Source: Achromobacter anxifer
GTDB lineage: Bacteria > Pseudomonadota > Gammaproteobacteria > Burkholderiales > Burkholderiaceae_B
Reading direction: 5' to 3'
NCBI RefSeq assembly: GCF_903652925.1
Contig: NZ_CAHLAR010000002.1
Span: forward strand, 124,001-188,000
Length of the DNA stretch: 64,000 nt
Shown here: positions 7,728 through 17,025 of the stretch, one piece after another
How the letters are laid out: each line of letters begins with the position of its first letter
Numbering within the stretch: position 1 is the stretch's first letter
Notes under the pieces: generated by a model
Seen by the model: the letters and a program-made list of their open reading frames with translations, nothing else
What the model was told of the DNA's origin: nothing
Database searches by the model: none
Program-made: the position numbers and the translations under genes

Positions 7728-8618
7728 ATGTCATTGTTCTCGTTGTTAGGCGCGCTGGAGATCGGCCTGATCTTCAGCCTGGTGGCCTTGGGCGTGTTTA
7801 TCTCGTTCCGGCTGCTGCGCTTCCCGGACCTGACCGTTGACGGCAGTTTTCCGCTGGGCGGCGCGGTCTGTGCCACGCTGATCGCCTCGGGCACCGATCC
7901 GTTCCTGGCCACGGTCGTCGCCACGATCGCCGGCGCCGCGGCCGGGCTGGTCACCGGCTGGCTGAACGTGAAGCTGAAGATCATGGATCTGCTGGCCAGC
8001 ATCCTGATGATGATCGCGCTCTATTCGGTCAACCTGCGCATCATGGGCAAGCCCAACGTTCCCCTCATCACCGAACCCACCGTATTCACCATCCTGCAGC
8101 CGGAATGGCTGTCGGACTACGTCGCGCGTCCTCTGATCCTGATCGTCATCGTGATCCTGGCAAAGCTGGCGCTGGACTGGTTCTTCGCCACGCAGACCGG
8201 CCTGGCGGTGCGCGCCACCGGTTCCAACGGCCGCATGGCCCGCGCCCAGGGCGTCAACACCGGCCGCATGATCCTGGGCGGCATGGCGCTGTCCAACGCG
8301 CTGGTCGCGCTGGCGGGCGCGCTGTTCGCCCAGACCCAGGGCGGTTCGGATATTTCGATGGGCATCGGCACCATCGTGATCGGCCTGGCCGCCGTGATCG
8401 TGGGCGAAAGCATCCTGCCGTCGCGCAAGCTGGTGCTGGCCACGCTGGCCGTCATCATCGGCGCCATCGTCTACCGCTTCTTCATCGCCCTGGCGCTGAA
8501 CAGCGATTTCATCGGCCTGAAGGCGCAAGACCTGAACCTCGTCACCGCGGTGCTGGTCACGATCGCCCTCGTTATCCCCATGCTCAAGCGCCGCCTGGTC
8601 GGCAAAAAGGTGCGCTGA
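7728..8618 (+). CDS. ABC transporter permease (CmpB/YtrF-type, TrpY-like)
   Basis: Integral membrane subunit of the importer, 296 aa, mostly hydrophobic with about eight to nine membrane segments. Near residues 26-42 it has FRLLRFPDLTVDGSFPL, and further on GLAVRATGSNGRMARAQG and GGSDISMGIGTIVIGLAAVIVGE, all typical of the BPD_transp_2-like permeases paired with PF04392 receptors. It is followed after 1 nt by its ATPase. The translocated solute is unknown but should be the receptor's ligand. Confidence 0.87.
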   Translation: MSLFSLLGALEIGLIFSLVALGVFISFRLLRFPDLTVDGSFPLGGAVCATLIASGTDPFLATVVATIAGAAAGLVTGWLNVKLKIMDLLASILMMIALYSVNLRIMGKPNVPLITEPTVFTILQPEWLSDYVARPLILIVIVILAKLALDWFFATQTGLAVRATGSNGRMARAQGVNTGRMILGGMALSNALVALAGALFAQTQGGSDISMGIGTIVIGLAAVIVGESILPSRKLVLATLAVIIGAIVYRFFIALALNSDFIGLKAQDLNLVTAVLVTIALVIPMLKRRLVGKKVR

Positions 8619-8619
8619 T

Positions 8620-9414
8620 ATGTTGTCCGCAAAAGACCTCAAGATTACGTTCAACGCGGGTACGCCCATCGAGACGCGCGCCCTGCGCGGCCTGTCGCTG
8701 GAGATTCCCTCGGGCCAGTTCGTGACCGTCATCGGTTCCAACGGCGCCGGCAAGTCGACCTTCCTCAATGCGGTCTCCGGCGATCTGTCGGTCGACTCCG
8801 GCCGCATCGACATCAACGGCGTCGACGTCACGCGCCAGCCCGTCTGGGCGCGCGCCGGCCGCGTGGCCCGCGTGTTCCAGGACCCGATGGCCGGCACCTG
8901 CGAAGACCTGACCATCGAAGAGAACATGGCGCTGGCGCAGATGCGCGGCGCGCGCCGCGGCTATAGCCGCGCGGTCAAGGCTTCCATGAAGGAAGGCTTC
9001 CGCGAGCGTCTCGCCACGCTGGGCCTGGGCCTGGAAAACCGGCTGAGCGACCGCATCGGCCTGCTGTCGGGCGGCCAGCGCCAGGCGGTCAGCCTGCTGA
9101 TGGCGGCCTTGCAGCCTTCGCGCATCCTGCTGCTGGACGAGCACACCGCGGCGCTGGACCCGCGCACCGCCGACTTCGTGCTGCAACTGACCGCGCGCAT
9201 CGTCGCGGAAAGCCAGCTCACCACGATGATGGTGACGCACAGCATGCGCCAGGCCCTGGACGTGGGCGACCGCACGGTCATGCTGCACCAGGGGCAGGTA
9301 GTGCTGGACGTGTCCGGCGACGAGCGCCGCGGCATGGACGTGCCGGACCTGCTGGCCATGTTCGAGCGCGTGCGCGGCGAGAAGATCTCGGACGACGCCT
9401 TGCTGCTGGGTTGA
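8620..9414 (+). CDS. ABC transporter ATP-binding protein
   Basis: Energy-coupling subunit, 264 aa. Walker A GSNGAGKST (near residue 40), Q-loop RVFQDPMAGT, signature LLSGGQRQAVSLLM, Walker B RILLLDEHTAALDP and H-loop VTHSMRQAL are all intact. The EH pair in DEHTAALDP, in place of the commoner DEP, recurs in this TrpZ/YtrE-like subgroup. It begins 1 nt after the permease stop, so the two are translationally coupled. The stop at 9414 is followed by a 75-nt gap with no obvious terminator before the convergent DadA-type gene. Confidence 0.92.
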   Translation: MLSAKDLKITFNAGTPIETRALRGLSLEIPSGQFVTVIGSNGAGKSTFLNAVSGDLSVDSGRIDINGVDVTRQPVWARAGRVARVFQDPMAGTCEDLTIEENMALAQMRGARRGYSRAVKASMKEGFRERLATLGLGLENRLSDRIGLLSGGQRQAVSLLMAALQPSRILLLDEHTAALDPRTADFVLQLTARIVAESQLTTMMVTHSMRQALDVGDRTVMLHQGQVVLDVSGDERRGMDVPDLLAMFERVRGEKISDDALLLG

Positions 9415-9489
9415 CGCTCGGCGCCGGCAGCGCGAACCGCAGCCGGCCGCCGCGATTCCGCGGGCACCCGCCAGGGCTACCCGCAGATC

Positions 9490-10737
9490 CTAGATGAACC
9501 GGCCCGGCCGGAATGCTTCATGGCGGGACGCGCCGCCGCCATCGCACATGAGTTCGCCCAGTATCTTCGCCGTGCCGGGCGCGGTGCTGAAACCGATGTG
9601 CTGATGCCCCAGCGCCAGCCACAGGCCGGGATGGCGGGGCGCCTGGCCTATCATCGGCCGGCTGTCGGGCAGCGTCGGGCGCCGCCCCAGCCAAGCCTCG
9701 GAGTCCAGCCTCCGGTCCAGCGGAAACGCTTCGCGGGCGCGAGCTTCGGCTAGGTCCAGTTGCAGCGGCCGGGCAGGGGCGTCGCAGGCATTGAGTTCCA
9801 CGCCCGTGGTCAGGCGCAGGCCGCGCGCCATGGGCGACAGCACGTAGCCGCCGCCGGTGTCGTAGACCGGACGCGTCAGGCTGGCGCCGTTGTGGCCGCT
9901 GTAGTGCATGTGATAGCCGCGCTCGAAGGCCATGGGCAGGTCTATGCCCGCCGTCTTCAGCAGGCCTTGCGACCAGGGCCCCAGCGCCACCACCAGCTGA
10001 TCCGCCGCCACCGTCTCGGAACCTTGCGATCCCTGCACCGTCCAGCCCTGGCCATCGCGGCGGATGGCACCAGCCGTGAGGCGCTTGAATGCGCCGCCCG
10101 ATCGGCGGAACAGGGCGGCATAGGCCGCGACCACTTCATGCGGGTCGTCGACGGAATATGAACCCTGGATCCACAGCGCGCGGTGAAAGATTGGCGACAG
10201 GGCCGGCTCGATTTGCGCCAGTTCCGCGGGCTGCAGGATCTGGGTCGGCACCTGGTATTCGGCGTAGGTCCGGCGCGACAGTTCGCCGCCGTTCCAGCCC
10301 TGTTCCGAGCGGTAGAGGAAGACCCAGCCCGTGTCGCGCAGCCGGTGCGCGGCGCCCGATTCGTTCAGCAGGCGCAGGTGTTCGGGCGCGGACAGCCGGA
10401 TCAGCCCGTCCAGCGCCGCAACCGTCTGCTTGAAGACTGCCGGCCGCGCATTGAGCAGGAAGCGCGCGGCCCAGCCCAGATTTTGCGCCAGGTAGTTCAG
10501 GCTGTAGCGGAACTGGACCGTGTCGTTCTTCAGAAGTTTGGGCAATTGCGCCCACAAGCCCGGATGGTTGAACGGCATCAGCGAACTGCGGGCGATCACC
10601 CCCGCGTTGCCCAGCGAGGTCTCCAGGCCCGGCTCCTGCCGGTCGACCAGCGTGACCGACATGCCCCGGCGCTGCAGTTCCAGCGCGCAGCACACGCCCA
10701 CGATGCCCGCGCCGAGGACGATGACTTGCTTTCCCAT
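9490..10737 (-). CDS. D-amino acid dehydrogenase-like FAD oxidoreductase
   Basis: DadA/DAO-family flavoprotein, 415 aa, expected to oxidise a D-amino acid or other secondary/primary amine to the imino acid at the membrane. The N-terminal dinucleotide-binding motif VIVLGAGIVGVCCALELQRR is followed by TLVDRQEPGLETSLGNAGVI, the FAD-contact block of DadA. The C-terminus has WLGRRPTLPDSRPMIGQAP and GLWLALGHQHIGFS, the second FAD-binding block. DadA itself is about 430 aa. No alanine racemase is adjacent, so the substrate is uncertain; hydroxyproline or another amine is possible. The 105 nt upstream hold no clear regulatory site. Confidence 0.85.
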   Translation of the reverse strand: MGKQVIVLGAGIVGVCCALELQRRGMSVTLVDRQEPGLETSLGNAGVIARSSLMPFNHPGLWAQLPKLLKNDTVQFRYSLNYLAQNLGWAARFLLNARPAVFKQTVAALDGLIRLSAPEHLRLLNESGAAHRLRDTGWVFLYRSEQGWNGGELSRRTYAEYQVPTQILQPAELAQIEPALSPIFHRALWIQGSYSVDDPHEVVAAYAALFRRSGGAFKRLTAGAIRRDGQGWTVQGSQGSETVAADQLVVALGPWSQGLLKTAGIDLPMAFERGYHMHYSGHNGASLTRPVYDTGGGYVLSPMARGLRLTTGVELNACDAPARPLQLDLAEARAREAFPLDRRLDSEAWLGRRPTLPDSRPMIGQAPRHPGLWLALGHQHIGFSTAPGTAKILGELMCDGGGASRHEAFRPGRFI

Positions 10738-10842
10738 GTGTTTTTTCTGAGTTCAGTCAAAGAGGCCGTGATGCCGGCAGGGTCGCGGAATTGTATTGCA
10801 GCCCGCCATGGGCAGGCGGGAAAAAACGCGGCCTCGCGGGCC

Positions 10843-12480
10843 TCAGGCGGGCGGCTTCTGGCCCAGGATCCGGCCCGCCGCGGCGACGCCCCACCAGGAG
10901 GCTTCCTCGAACACGGAATAGCCCGACAGGTCGGCGTGCGCGAACAACACCGGGCCGTCCACTTCGCGCAGGGCGGCCAGGCCCGGATTGGACAGGTAAC
11001 CGCAAGCCGGCGTGGCCATGGCGTGGCCGCGCACCGTGATTTCCAGCTGGCGCGCACGGCGCCAGAATTCTTCGCCATAGGCCGCGACCAGGTCGGCGGC
11101 GGCTTCGGTCCGCAACTCCTGCGGGCTGGCGCGGGTCAGCCATTCGCGCGCGGCCTGGGGCGCCTGGCCGCTGAGCGCGTGATAGGCCGTGAAGACGCTG
11201 CGCGGCGAACGCGCCACGCGCAGCAGCTGGTGGGTGGACACCACATAGCCCAGCGCCTGCCCCTGGTAGACCACGTTGTCCCAGGACAGCGGCTCGCCGG
11301 GCGCCTCGGCGGGATAGCCTTCCATGACGAAGTTCGACACCATCCACGGCGCATGCGGCGACGCGTGCACGGCGGGGTCGTAGCCATAGGCGCGGATGTC
11401 CGGCAGGATGCGTTGGGCCACGAACAGCGGCATGGCGCACACCGCGCGGCGGGCTTGCACCGTGTAGGCAGAGGACGCCGGGGATGCCGCCAGGCAGGTG
11501 ACCAGCGGGCCGGAATCCGTCTCCAGCACCCGGACCGCCGTGCCCTCGATCAGCCAGCCGGCGTGGCCGAGCTTGCGCGTGATGGCCTCGCGCATGCGCT
11601 GCGCCAGCGTGTACAGGCCGCCCGGCCAGGTCAGCACCGCGCCTTCGCCCGCATTGACGGCGTGGCCGTCGCGGCTGGCGAAATAGTGCAGGCCGGCCCA
11701 GGCCGAGACCACGTCGTATTGCGCGCCGTAATCGTCGCGGCAGCAGTAGTTCAGGTACCAGTGCAGGGCGGGCGAGGTATAGCCCTCGCGCTCCAGCCAT
11801 TGCTTGAAGGTGATTGCGTCCAGCGCGCGCCAAGCCGGGTCGCGCGACGACAGCGTGAGCGGGATGCAGAAGACCTTGCGGCCGTCGTTGCCTGTCTGGG
11901 TATGCAGGCGGTCCACCAGCGCCAGGAATTTGCGGTGCTGCGCCACGTCTTCCTCGGGCAGGCCGCTCATGGGCAGGAGGCCTTCTTCCCAGTGGCCGCC
12001 GCGCAGCAGGCGTTCCTGCGGCGAATGCACCAGCACGGCTTCGTCGTAGTAGGGGCGGGCATCGTTCGCGCCGCGCTCGATGATGCCGAAGTCGGCCAGC
12101 ATCTCGCGCACGTGGGTGGACGCCAGTGATGGCAGCGGCAGGTAGTGCGCGCCCAGCGGATAGTCCAGGCCGTCGCGCAGGCCGGAGGCGGCATTGCCGG
12201 CGTACTCGGGGCCTTGCACCACCAGGAAATCGGTGTGGCCTTCGCGCGCCAGCTTCCAGGCGCAGGACAGGCCGGCCACGCCCGAGCCCAGTATGACGAC
12301 CTCGCTTTGCCGGCTACCCGAGGGCTGCGGCCAGGACGCCCCATCGCGCAGGGCATGGCCCGCCTGCATGCCCGGGTAATGCACTTCCGGGGTGGTCTCG
12401 ATGATGCGCGAACGGTAGTACCCGGCGGTGCCGGCGGCCGCGGCCGTGGCCGCGCCCAGCAGGAAAGTGCGCCGGCGCAT
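10843..12480 (-). CDS. Tat-exported FAD-dependent oxidoreductase (amine-oxidase-like)
   Basis: 545 aa. The N-terminus MRRRTFLLGAATAAAAGTAG is a twin-arginine-type signal (RRRTF, then a short Ala-rich hydrophobic segment), pointing to export as a folded flavoprotein. The FAD motif VVILGSGVAGLSCAWKL lies at residues 61-77, and the C-terminus has GPVLFAHADLSGYSVFEEAS, typical of the second FAD-binding stretch of amine oxidases and phytoene-desaturase relatives. It starts in the TGATG overlap with the stop of the spermidine-synthase-like gene (1 base shared), so the two are coupled. I infer oxidation of a product of that synthase outside the inner membrane. No exact family is recognised. Confidence 0.78.
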   Translation of the reverse strand: MRRRTFLLGAATAAAAGTAGYYRSRIIETTPEVHYPGMQAGHALRDGASWPQPSGSRQSEVVILGSGVAGLSCAWKLAREGHTDFLVVQGPEYAGNAASGLRDGLDYPLGAHYLPLPSLASTHVREMLADFGIIERGANDARPYYDEAVLVHSPQERLLRGGHWEEGLLPMSGLPEEDVAQHRKFLALVDRLHTQTGNDGRKVFCIPLTLSSRDPAWRALDAITFKQWLEREGYTSPALHWYLNYCCRDDYGAQYDVVSAWAGLHYFASRDGHAVNAGEGAVLTWPGGLYTLAQRMREAITRKLGHAGWLIEGTAVRVLETDSGPLVTCLAASPASSAYTVQARRAVCAMPLFVAQRILPDIRAYGYDPAVHASPHAPWMVSNFVMEGYPAEAPGEPLSWDNVVYQGQALGYVVSTHQLLRVARSPRSVFTAYHALSGQAPQAAREWLTRASPQELRTEAAADLVAAYGEEFWRRARQLEITVRGHAMATPACGYLSNPGLAALREVDGPVLFAHADLSGYSVFEEASWWGVAAAGRILGQKPPA

Positions 12481-13991
12481 CAGCGGAGGACCTTGCGCCA
12501 GTCCTCGTCGAAGTAGCGCACGAGCGACTGCTCATTCAAGCGGTTGGGCGGCATCGCCAGCGCCGGCATGTCGGCCGGGAAATGGAACAGTTCGCGGGTC
12601 GTGGCCGGGTCCAGGTAGCGGGTGGGCACCGAGATCTTGGCGGGCACTTCGTAGTCGCTGCGCTTGCCGGCCAGGATGAAACCCCAGTCGCCGAAGGACG
12701 GCACATAGGCGTGGTACGGCCAGGTGTTCAGACCCGCTTCCTTCAAGGTGGCGTCCACGCTCCAGAACGAGCGCGGCGCGAAATAGGGCGAGGTGGACTG
12801 CACCACCATATAGCCGTTCTCGGCCAGGTGCCGCGCCATCAGGTGATAGACCGGCACGGAGTACAGCCGGCCCAGGCCGAAGTTGGAGGGATCGGGAAAA
12901 TCCACCACGATGAAGTCGTAGACCTCGGCATGGGTTTCCAGCCAGCGGCCGGCGTCGTCGTTGATCACGGTGACGCGCGGATCCTTCAGCGAGCCCTGGT
13001 TCAGCTTGACCAGGGGATCGGAATGCGAGAACAGCCCGGTCATGGCGGGATCCAGATCCACCAGCGTGACGTGTTCGATATTCTTGTATTTGAGGATTTC
13101 GCGCACGGCCAGGCCATCGCCGCCGCCCAGCACCAGCACATTGCGCGCCCAGGGCAGGGCCTGCAGGCCGGGGTGCACCAGCGCTTCGTGATAGCGGTGT
13201 TCGTCGCGCGACGAGAATTGCAGGTTGCCGTTGATGTACAGGCGCAGGTCGTCGTGCCAACGCGTGACCACCAGGCGCTGGTAGGGCGTCGTTTCGGCAT
13301 GCACCACATCGTCGCCGTACAGGCCTTTCTCGGCCCAGGCCGTCATGCTGCCGGAATAGACGAAGCCCAGCGCCAGCAGCCCGATCACCACGCTGGCGCG
13401 CACGGCTTTTTCGCCGGGCTTGCTGACCTCGGCGCGGAACAGCCAGGTGGTCCACAGCGCCACGCTGGCATTGAGGATGCCGAACAGGAAGCTGGTGCGC
13501 AGCAGCCCGAGCTTGGGGGCGAGCAGCAGCGGGAACACCAGCGATACGGCCAGCGCGCCCAGGTAGTCGAAGGTCAGCACGCGGCTGACGATTTCGCGGA
13601 ACTCGGTCTTGCGCTGATTGAAGACGCGCATCACCAGCGGGATCTCCATGCCGACCATCAGGCCGATGATGAAGACGCCCACATACAGGGCGGCGCGGAA
13701 GGGGGCGGACAGCCAGGCGAAGACCAGGAACAGCACCGCTGCGGAGACGCCGCCCAGCAGGGCAACCAGCAGCTCCACGTCGATGAAGCGATTCAAAACG
13801 TCTTCGTCTCTTACATATTTTGACAACCACGAGCCTATGCCCATGGCGAACAGATAGCAGCCGATGACGGAAGAGAACTGCAGTATCGAATCTCCCAGCA
13901 AATAGCTGGCCAGCGCGCTGCTGATGAGCTCATAGCCCAGACCGCAGGAGGCGACGATCAATACCGAAAGAATGAGAACGCGGTCGCGCAT
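12480..13991 (-). CDS. membrane-anchored spermidine synthase-like aminopropyltransferase
   Basis: 503 aa from the ATG at 13991; an upstream reading to 14054 adds a stretch without a ribosome site. Residues 1-215 form about seven membrane helices. Residues 225-500 are a spermidine-synthase fold: ETTPYQRLVV (233-242), LYINGNLQFSSRDEHRYHEA (251-270), the decarboxylated-AdoMet site VLVLGGGDGLAVREIL (285-300) and VVDFPDPSNFGLGRLYS at the catalytic Asp loop. Soluble SpeE is about 280-310 aa, so this is the long membrane form. It is divergent from an operon ending in an AdoMet decarboxylase, whose product is the aminopropyl donor. The acceptor may not be putrescine. Confidence 0.85.
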   Translation of the reverse strand: MRDRVLILSVLIVASCGLGYELISSALASYLLGDSILQFSSVIGCYLFAMGIGSWLSKYVRDEDVLNRFIDVELLVALLGGVSAAVLFLVFAWLSAPFRAALYVGVFIIGLMVGMEIPLVMRVFNQRKTEFREIVSRVLTFDYLGALAVSLVFPLLLAPKLGLLRTSFLFGILNASVALWTTWLFRAEVSKPGEKAVRASVVIGLLALGFVYSGSMTAWAEKGLYGDDVVHAETTPYQRLVVTRWHDDLRLYINGNLQFSSRDEHRYHEALVHPGLQALPWARNVLVLGGGDGLAVREILKYKNIEHVTLVDLDPAMTGLFSHSDPLVKLNQGSLKDPRVTVINDDAGRWLETHAEVYDFIVVDFPDPSNFGLGRLYSVPVYHLMARHLAENGYMVVQSTSPYFAPRSFWSVDATLKEAGLNTWPYHAYVPSFGDWGFILAGKRSDYEVPAKISVPTRYLDPATTRELFHFPADMPALAMPPNRLNEQSLVRYFDEDWRKVLR

Positions 13992-14068
13992 GAGGTGTCC
14001 GACACGAAAAATGCGTTCGCAGTATATCGAACGCGGCGTATATACTGCGCGCAATTAGGAGGGTGGCA
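13992..14068. promoter_or_regulatory. divergent promoter region with overlapping dyads
   Basis: 77 nt between the divergent synthase and DUF350 genes. GCGTTCG (14013-14019) pairs with CGAACGC (14028-14034), and CAGTATA (14020-14026) is inverted as TATACTG (14041-14047). TATACT therefore occurs as a -10-like hexamer on both strands. AGGAGG at 14057-14062 is the ribosome site for the DUF350 gene. The symmetry suggests one regulator or overlapping promoters controlling both arms together. Confidence 0.45.
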
Positions 14069-14467
14069 ATGGGAGAAGCAATGCATCCGGCGGTGACCTA
14101 TCTGATCTACATCGCCTCGGCGCTAGTGATGCTGGGGATCTTCACCCTGGTCTACACGACCGTCACGCGCTACAAGGAATTCGAACTGATCCGCGAGGGC
14201 AACATCGCCGCCGTGCTGTCCTATGGCGGCGCGCTGGTCGGCTTCAGCTTCACCCTGTGTTCCAGCATCGCCGTCCACGCCAGCTTCACCATGTTCCTGG
14301 TGTGGGGCCTGGCCACCATGGTGGTCCAGTTGGTCGTGTACATGGGCGTGTCGCAAGCCATCCGCGGCCTGAACGAGGCCATCGAAGAAAACAACATCGC
14401 CATGGGCGGGCTGATCGGTTCCATTTCGATCGCCGCCGGCATCGTCAACGCCGCCTGCCTGGCCTGA
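14069..14467 (+). CDS. DUF350 (UPF0719/YjfL-like) membrane protein
   Basis: 132 aa, nearly the length of E. coli YjfL. Four membrane helices are evident: YLIYIASALVMLGIFTLVYT, the stretch around GGALVGFSFTLC, the one around LVWGLATMVVQLVVYMG, and a C-terminal one around GLIGSISIAAGIVNAACLA. ATG 14069 is chosen because AGGAGG lies 6 nt upstream; a GTG at 14063 and an ATG at 14081 are alternatives. Function unknown. In E. coli, yjfL lies beside a PspA-like gene and a glutathionylspermidine-synthetase-like gene, so a link of this family to polyamine chemistry at the membrane recurs here. Confidence 0.85.
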   Translation: MGEAMHPAVTYLIYIASALVMLGIFTLVYTTVTRYKEFELIREGNIAAVLSYGGALVGFSFTLCSSIAVHASFTMFLVWGLATMVVQLVVYMGVSQAIRGLNEAIEENNIAMGGLIGSISIAAGIVNAACLA

Positions 14468-14510
14468 CGCCGGCAGGCGCGGCGAACCCGATCTGACAGG
14501 AGGACTTTTC

Positions 14511-15539
14511 ATGAGTCTCGGTTCATTCATTCGCAAGCAGTTCATCGACATCCTGCAATGGAACGAGGATCGCGACGGCGTGCTCGCCTGGCGCCATCCG
14601 ATGCAGGATTTCGAAATCCAGTACGGCGCCAGCCTCACGGTGCGCGAATCGCAGATGGCGGTGTTCGTCAACGAAGGCAAGGTGGCCGACGTGTTCGGCC
14701 CCGGCATGTATAAGCTGACCACGCAGACGCTGCCGATCCTGACCTACCTGAAGAACTGGGACAAGCTGTTCGAGTCGCCCTTCAAGTCGGATGTGATCTT
14801 CTTCAGCACGCGCCTGCAGCTGGGCCGGCGCTGGGGCACCGCCCAGCCGGTCACGCTGCGCGACAGCGAGTTCGGCATGGTGCGGCTGCGCGCCTTCGGC
14901 GTGTATTCCTATCAGATCTCCGATCCCGCCAAGTTCTATCGCGAGGTCAGCGGCACGCGCGACGAGTACACCGTCGACGACCTGGAGACGCAGCTGCGCA
15001 ACATGGTGGTCGCGGCGATGACGACCGCGCTGGGCGGCTCCAAGGTGCCGTTCCTGGACATGGCTGGCAACCAGGGGCTGATGTCGCAGAGCATCGCCGA
15101 ACAACTGGCGCCGGTGTTCGACCGCTACGGCGTCAAGCTGGACAACTTCACGGTGGAAAACGTCTCGCTGCCCGAAGAGCTGCAGAAGGCGCTGGACACG
15201 CGGATCTCGATGGGCATGGCGGGCGACCTGGGCAAGTTCACCCAGTACCAGACCGCCACGGCCATTCCGATGGCGGCGCAGAACGAGGGCGGCATCGCCG
15301 GCATCGGCGCGGGCCTGGCGGCCGGCGCGGCGCTGGGCCAGACCATGGCGGCCGGATTGGCCGCGGGCCAGGCGCCGGCGCCTGCGGCGCAGCAGCCCGC
15401 ACCGCCAGCGCCCGCTGCGGCCGGCGGCGATCCGGTGCAGCGGCTGCAGCAGCTCAAGGATCTGCTCGACAAGGGCCTGATCACGCCGGCGGACTACGAC
15501 ACCGCCAAGGCCGACGTGCTGAAGAAACTCACCAGCTGA
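14511..15539 (+). CDS. SPFH-domain protein with SHOCT tail (YdjI/virion-core-like)
   Basis: 342 aa. The SPFH/band-7 core covers roughly residues 20-240: VRESQMAVFVNEGKVADVFG, IFFSTRLQLGRRWGTAQPV, RLRAFGVYSYQISDPAKFYR and VENVSLPEELQKALD. An Ala/Gly/Pro-rich linker (about 255-305) leads to a SHOCT module, LQQLKDLLDKGLITPADYD, near the C-terminus. B. subtilis YdjI has the same architecture. The family forms membrane-associated oligomeric scaffolds. AGGAGG lies 8 nt before the ATG. It sits in a tight operon between DUF350 and zinc-ribbon/DUF4178 proteins, so it probably scaffolds them at the inner membrane. Confidence 0.85.
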   Translation: MSLGSFIRKQFIDILQWNEDRDGVLAWRHPMQDFEIQYGASLTVRESQMAVFVNEGKVADVFGPGMYKLTTQTLPILTYLKNWDKLFESPFKSDVIFFSTRLQLGRRWGTAQPVTLRDSEFGMVRLRAFGVYSYQISDPAKFYREVSGTRDEYTVDDLETQLRNMVVAAMTTALGGSKVPFLDMAGNQGLMSQSIAEQLAPVFDRYGVKLDNFTVENVSLPEELQKALDTRISMGMAGDLGKFTQYQTATAIPMAAQNEGGIAGIGAGLAAGAALGQTMAAGLAAGQAPAPAAQQPAPPAPAAAGGDPVQRLQQLKDLLDKGLITPADYDTAKADVLKKLTS

Positions 15540-15548
15540 TAGGACCCC

Positions 15549-17021
15549 ATGCAGCAGGTTCTGTGTCCGCAGTGCGGCGCCCCAGTCAAGTTCACGTCCG
15601 CGGCTTCCGTCATGGCGGTCTGCGGCGCCTGCCGCAGCACCTTGCTCAAGGACGCCGATTCGGTCAGGCGCATCGGCGAGGCCGCCGAGGTCCTGGAGGA
15701 TTATTCGCCCTTGTGCCTGGGCGCGGCTGGCGCCTACGAAGGCAAGCGCTTCGACCTGATCGGCCGCATCCAGCTGCATTACGAGGACGGCTTCTGGAAC
15801 GAGTGGTACCTGTGGTTCGAGGACGGCTCCGACGGCTGGCTGTCGGACGCGTCGGGCCAGTACGCGGTGACCCGGCGGCGCAAGGTGAAGACGGCCCAGG
15901 GCATGCCGGCGTTCGAGGACATCCATCCCGGCGACGACTTGAAGCTGGATGGCCAGCGCTTCACGGCCGCCGACGTGCGGACCTGCCAGGCGGGCGGGGC
16001 GCAGGGTGAATTGCCTTTCGCGCCGGGCGACGGCTGGCAGGCCAAGGTGGCCGACTTCCGCAGCCTGGACGCATTCCTGACGCTTGATTTCTCCGACGGG
16101 CCGGAACCCGAGCTCTACATCGGCAAGGCGTTCGACCTGTCCGCCATGCAGGCGGCCTCGCTGCGCAGCCAGGAGCAGGTCGAGGAGACCGCCGGCCGTT
16201 TCCGCGGCCAGATCAAGGCGCTGGACTGCCCTAATTGCGGTGCGCCGATAAGTTTTGTCGCTGCGATGGCCACGCAAGTGGTCTGCCCTTCGTGCGCGGC
16301 GGCGGTCGACTGCTCGGGCCCCACGGCCGAAGTCATCGAGAAGGCCCGTAAGGTCAAGGCCATCAAGACCACCTTGGCGTTGGGCGCGGTGGCCAAGATC
16401 GACGGCGCGTCCTTTACGCTGATCGGCCTGATGAAGTGCGCCGATCCTGACCCCGAGGAGCCGTCCGACTGGATCGAGTACCTGCTGTTCAATCCCGTGA
16501 AGGGCTTCATCTGGCTGGTGGAAACGGACGAAGGCTGGGAGCGCGTGCAGGTATGCGACACCTGGCCTAGCTACAACAACGTCAGCAGCGTGCGCTGGCG
16601 TTCTAAGCTTTACCAGAAGCTGTATGACTACACCTCGCGCGTGGAGCTGGCGCTGGGCGCCTTCAACTGGCGCGTCAAGGTCGGCGACAGCACCAAGATC
16701 ACCGACTACAAGGCCGGCAACCTGAAGCTGACGCGCGAACTGAGCGGGTCCGAACTGGGCTGGTCGGCCTCGGGGCCGGTGGCGCCGGCGCAATTGGCCG
16801 AGTGGTTCGGCGATCCCGAACTCGCCAAGCAGAAGGCCATGCCGCGCAGCGGCCTGGGCGGCGCCGGGTACGGAAAGTTCGCGCGGATCGCCATGATCGC
16901 GCTCGCCTTCCTGAACTTCGAAAACATACTCAGCGGGCGTTTCCTCCCCATCCTGATCGGCCTGGCGTTCCTCTGGATCCCGGCGGCGGTGGCGGACAAA
17001 CTCGCAGGCAAGGACGAATAG
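15549..17021 (+). CDS. zinc-ribbon DUF4178 repeat membrane protein
   Basis: 490 aa. Two zinc ribbons start similar halves: C6-x2-C9...C25-x2-C28 (LCPQCGAP, VCGACRS) and a second CPNCGAP...CPSC near residues 226-253. Each is followed by a DUF4178-like beta-rich domain with GxxYEGKRFDLIGRIQLHYE or GASFTLIGLMKC signatures and a W-E-YL-F motif. The last 60 residues hold one or two membrane helices (MIALAFLNFENIL, FLPILIGLAFLWIPAAVADK). The tandem-repeat layout suggests internal duplication. It starts 9 nt after the SPFH gene stops. Function unknown; the zinc ribbons may bind partner proteins or peptides. Confidence 0.82.
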   Translation: MQQVLCPQCGAPVKFTSAASVMAVCGACRSTLLKDADSVRRIGEAAEVLEDYSPLCLGAAGAYEGKRFDLIGRIQLHYEDGFWNEWYLWFEDGSDGWLSDASGQYAVTRRRKVKTAQGMPAFEDIHPGDDLKLDGQRFTAADVRTCQAGGAQGELPFAPGDGWQAKVADFRSLDAFLTLDFSDGPEPELYIGKAFDLSAMQAASLRSQEQVEETAGRFRGQIKALDCPNCGAPISFVAAMATQVVCPSCAAAVDCSGPTAEVIEKARKVKAIKTTLALGAVAKIDGASFTLIGLMKCADPDPEEPSDWIEYLLFNPVKGFIWLVETDEGWERVQVCDTWPSYNNVSSVRWRSKLYQKLYDYTSRVELALGAFNWRVKVGDSTKITDYKAGNLKLTRELSGSELGWSASGPVAPAQLAEWFGDPELAKQKAMPRSGLGGAGYGKFARIAMIALAFLNFENILSGRFLPILIGLAFLWIPAAVADKLAGKDE

Positions 17022-17025
17022 CAAG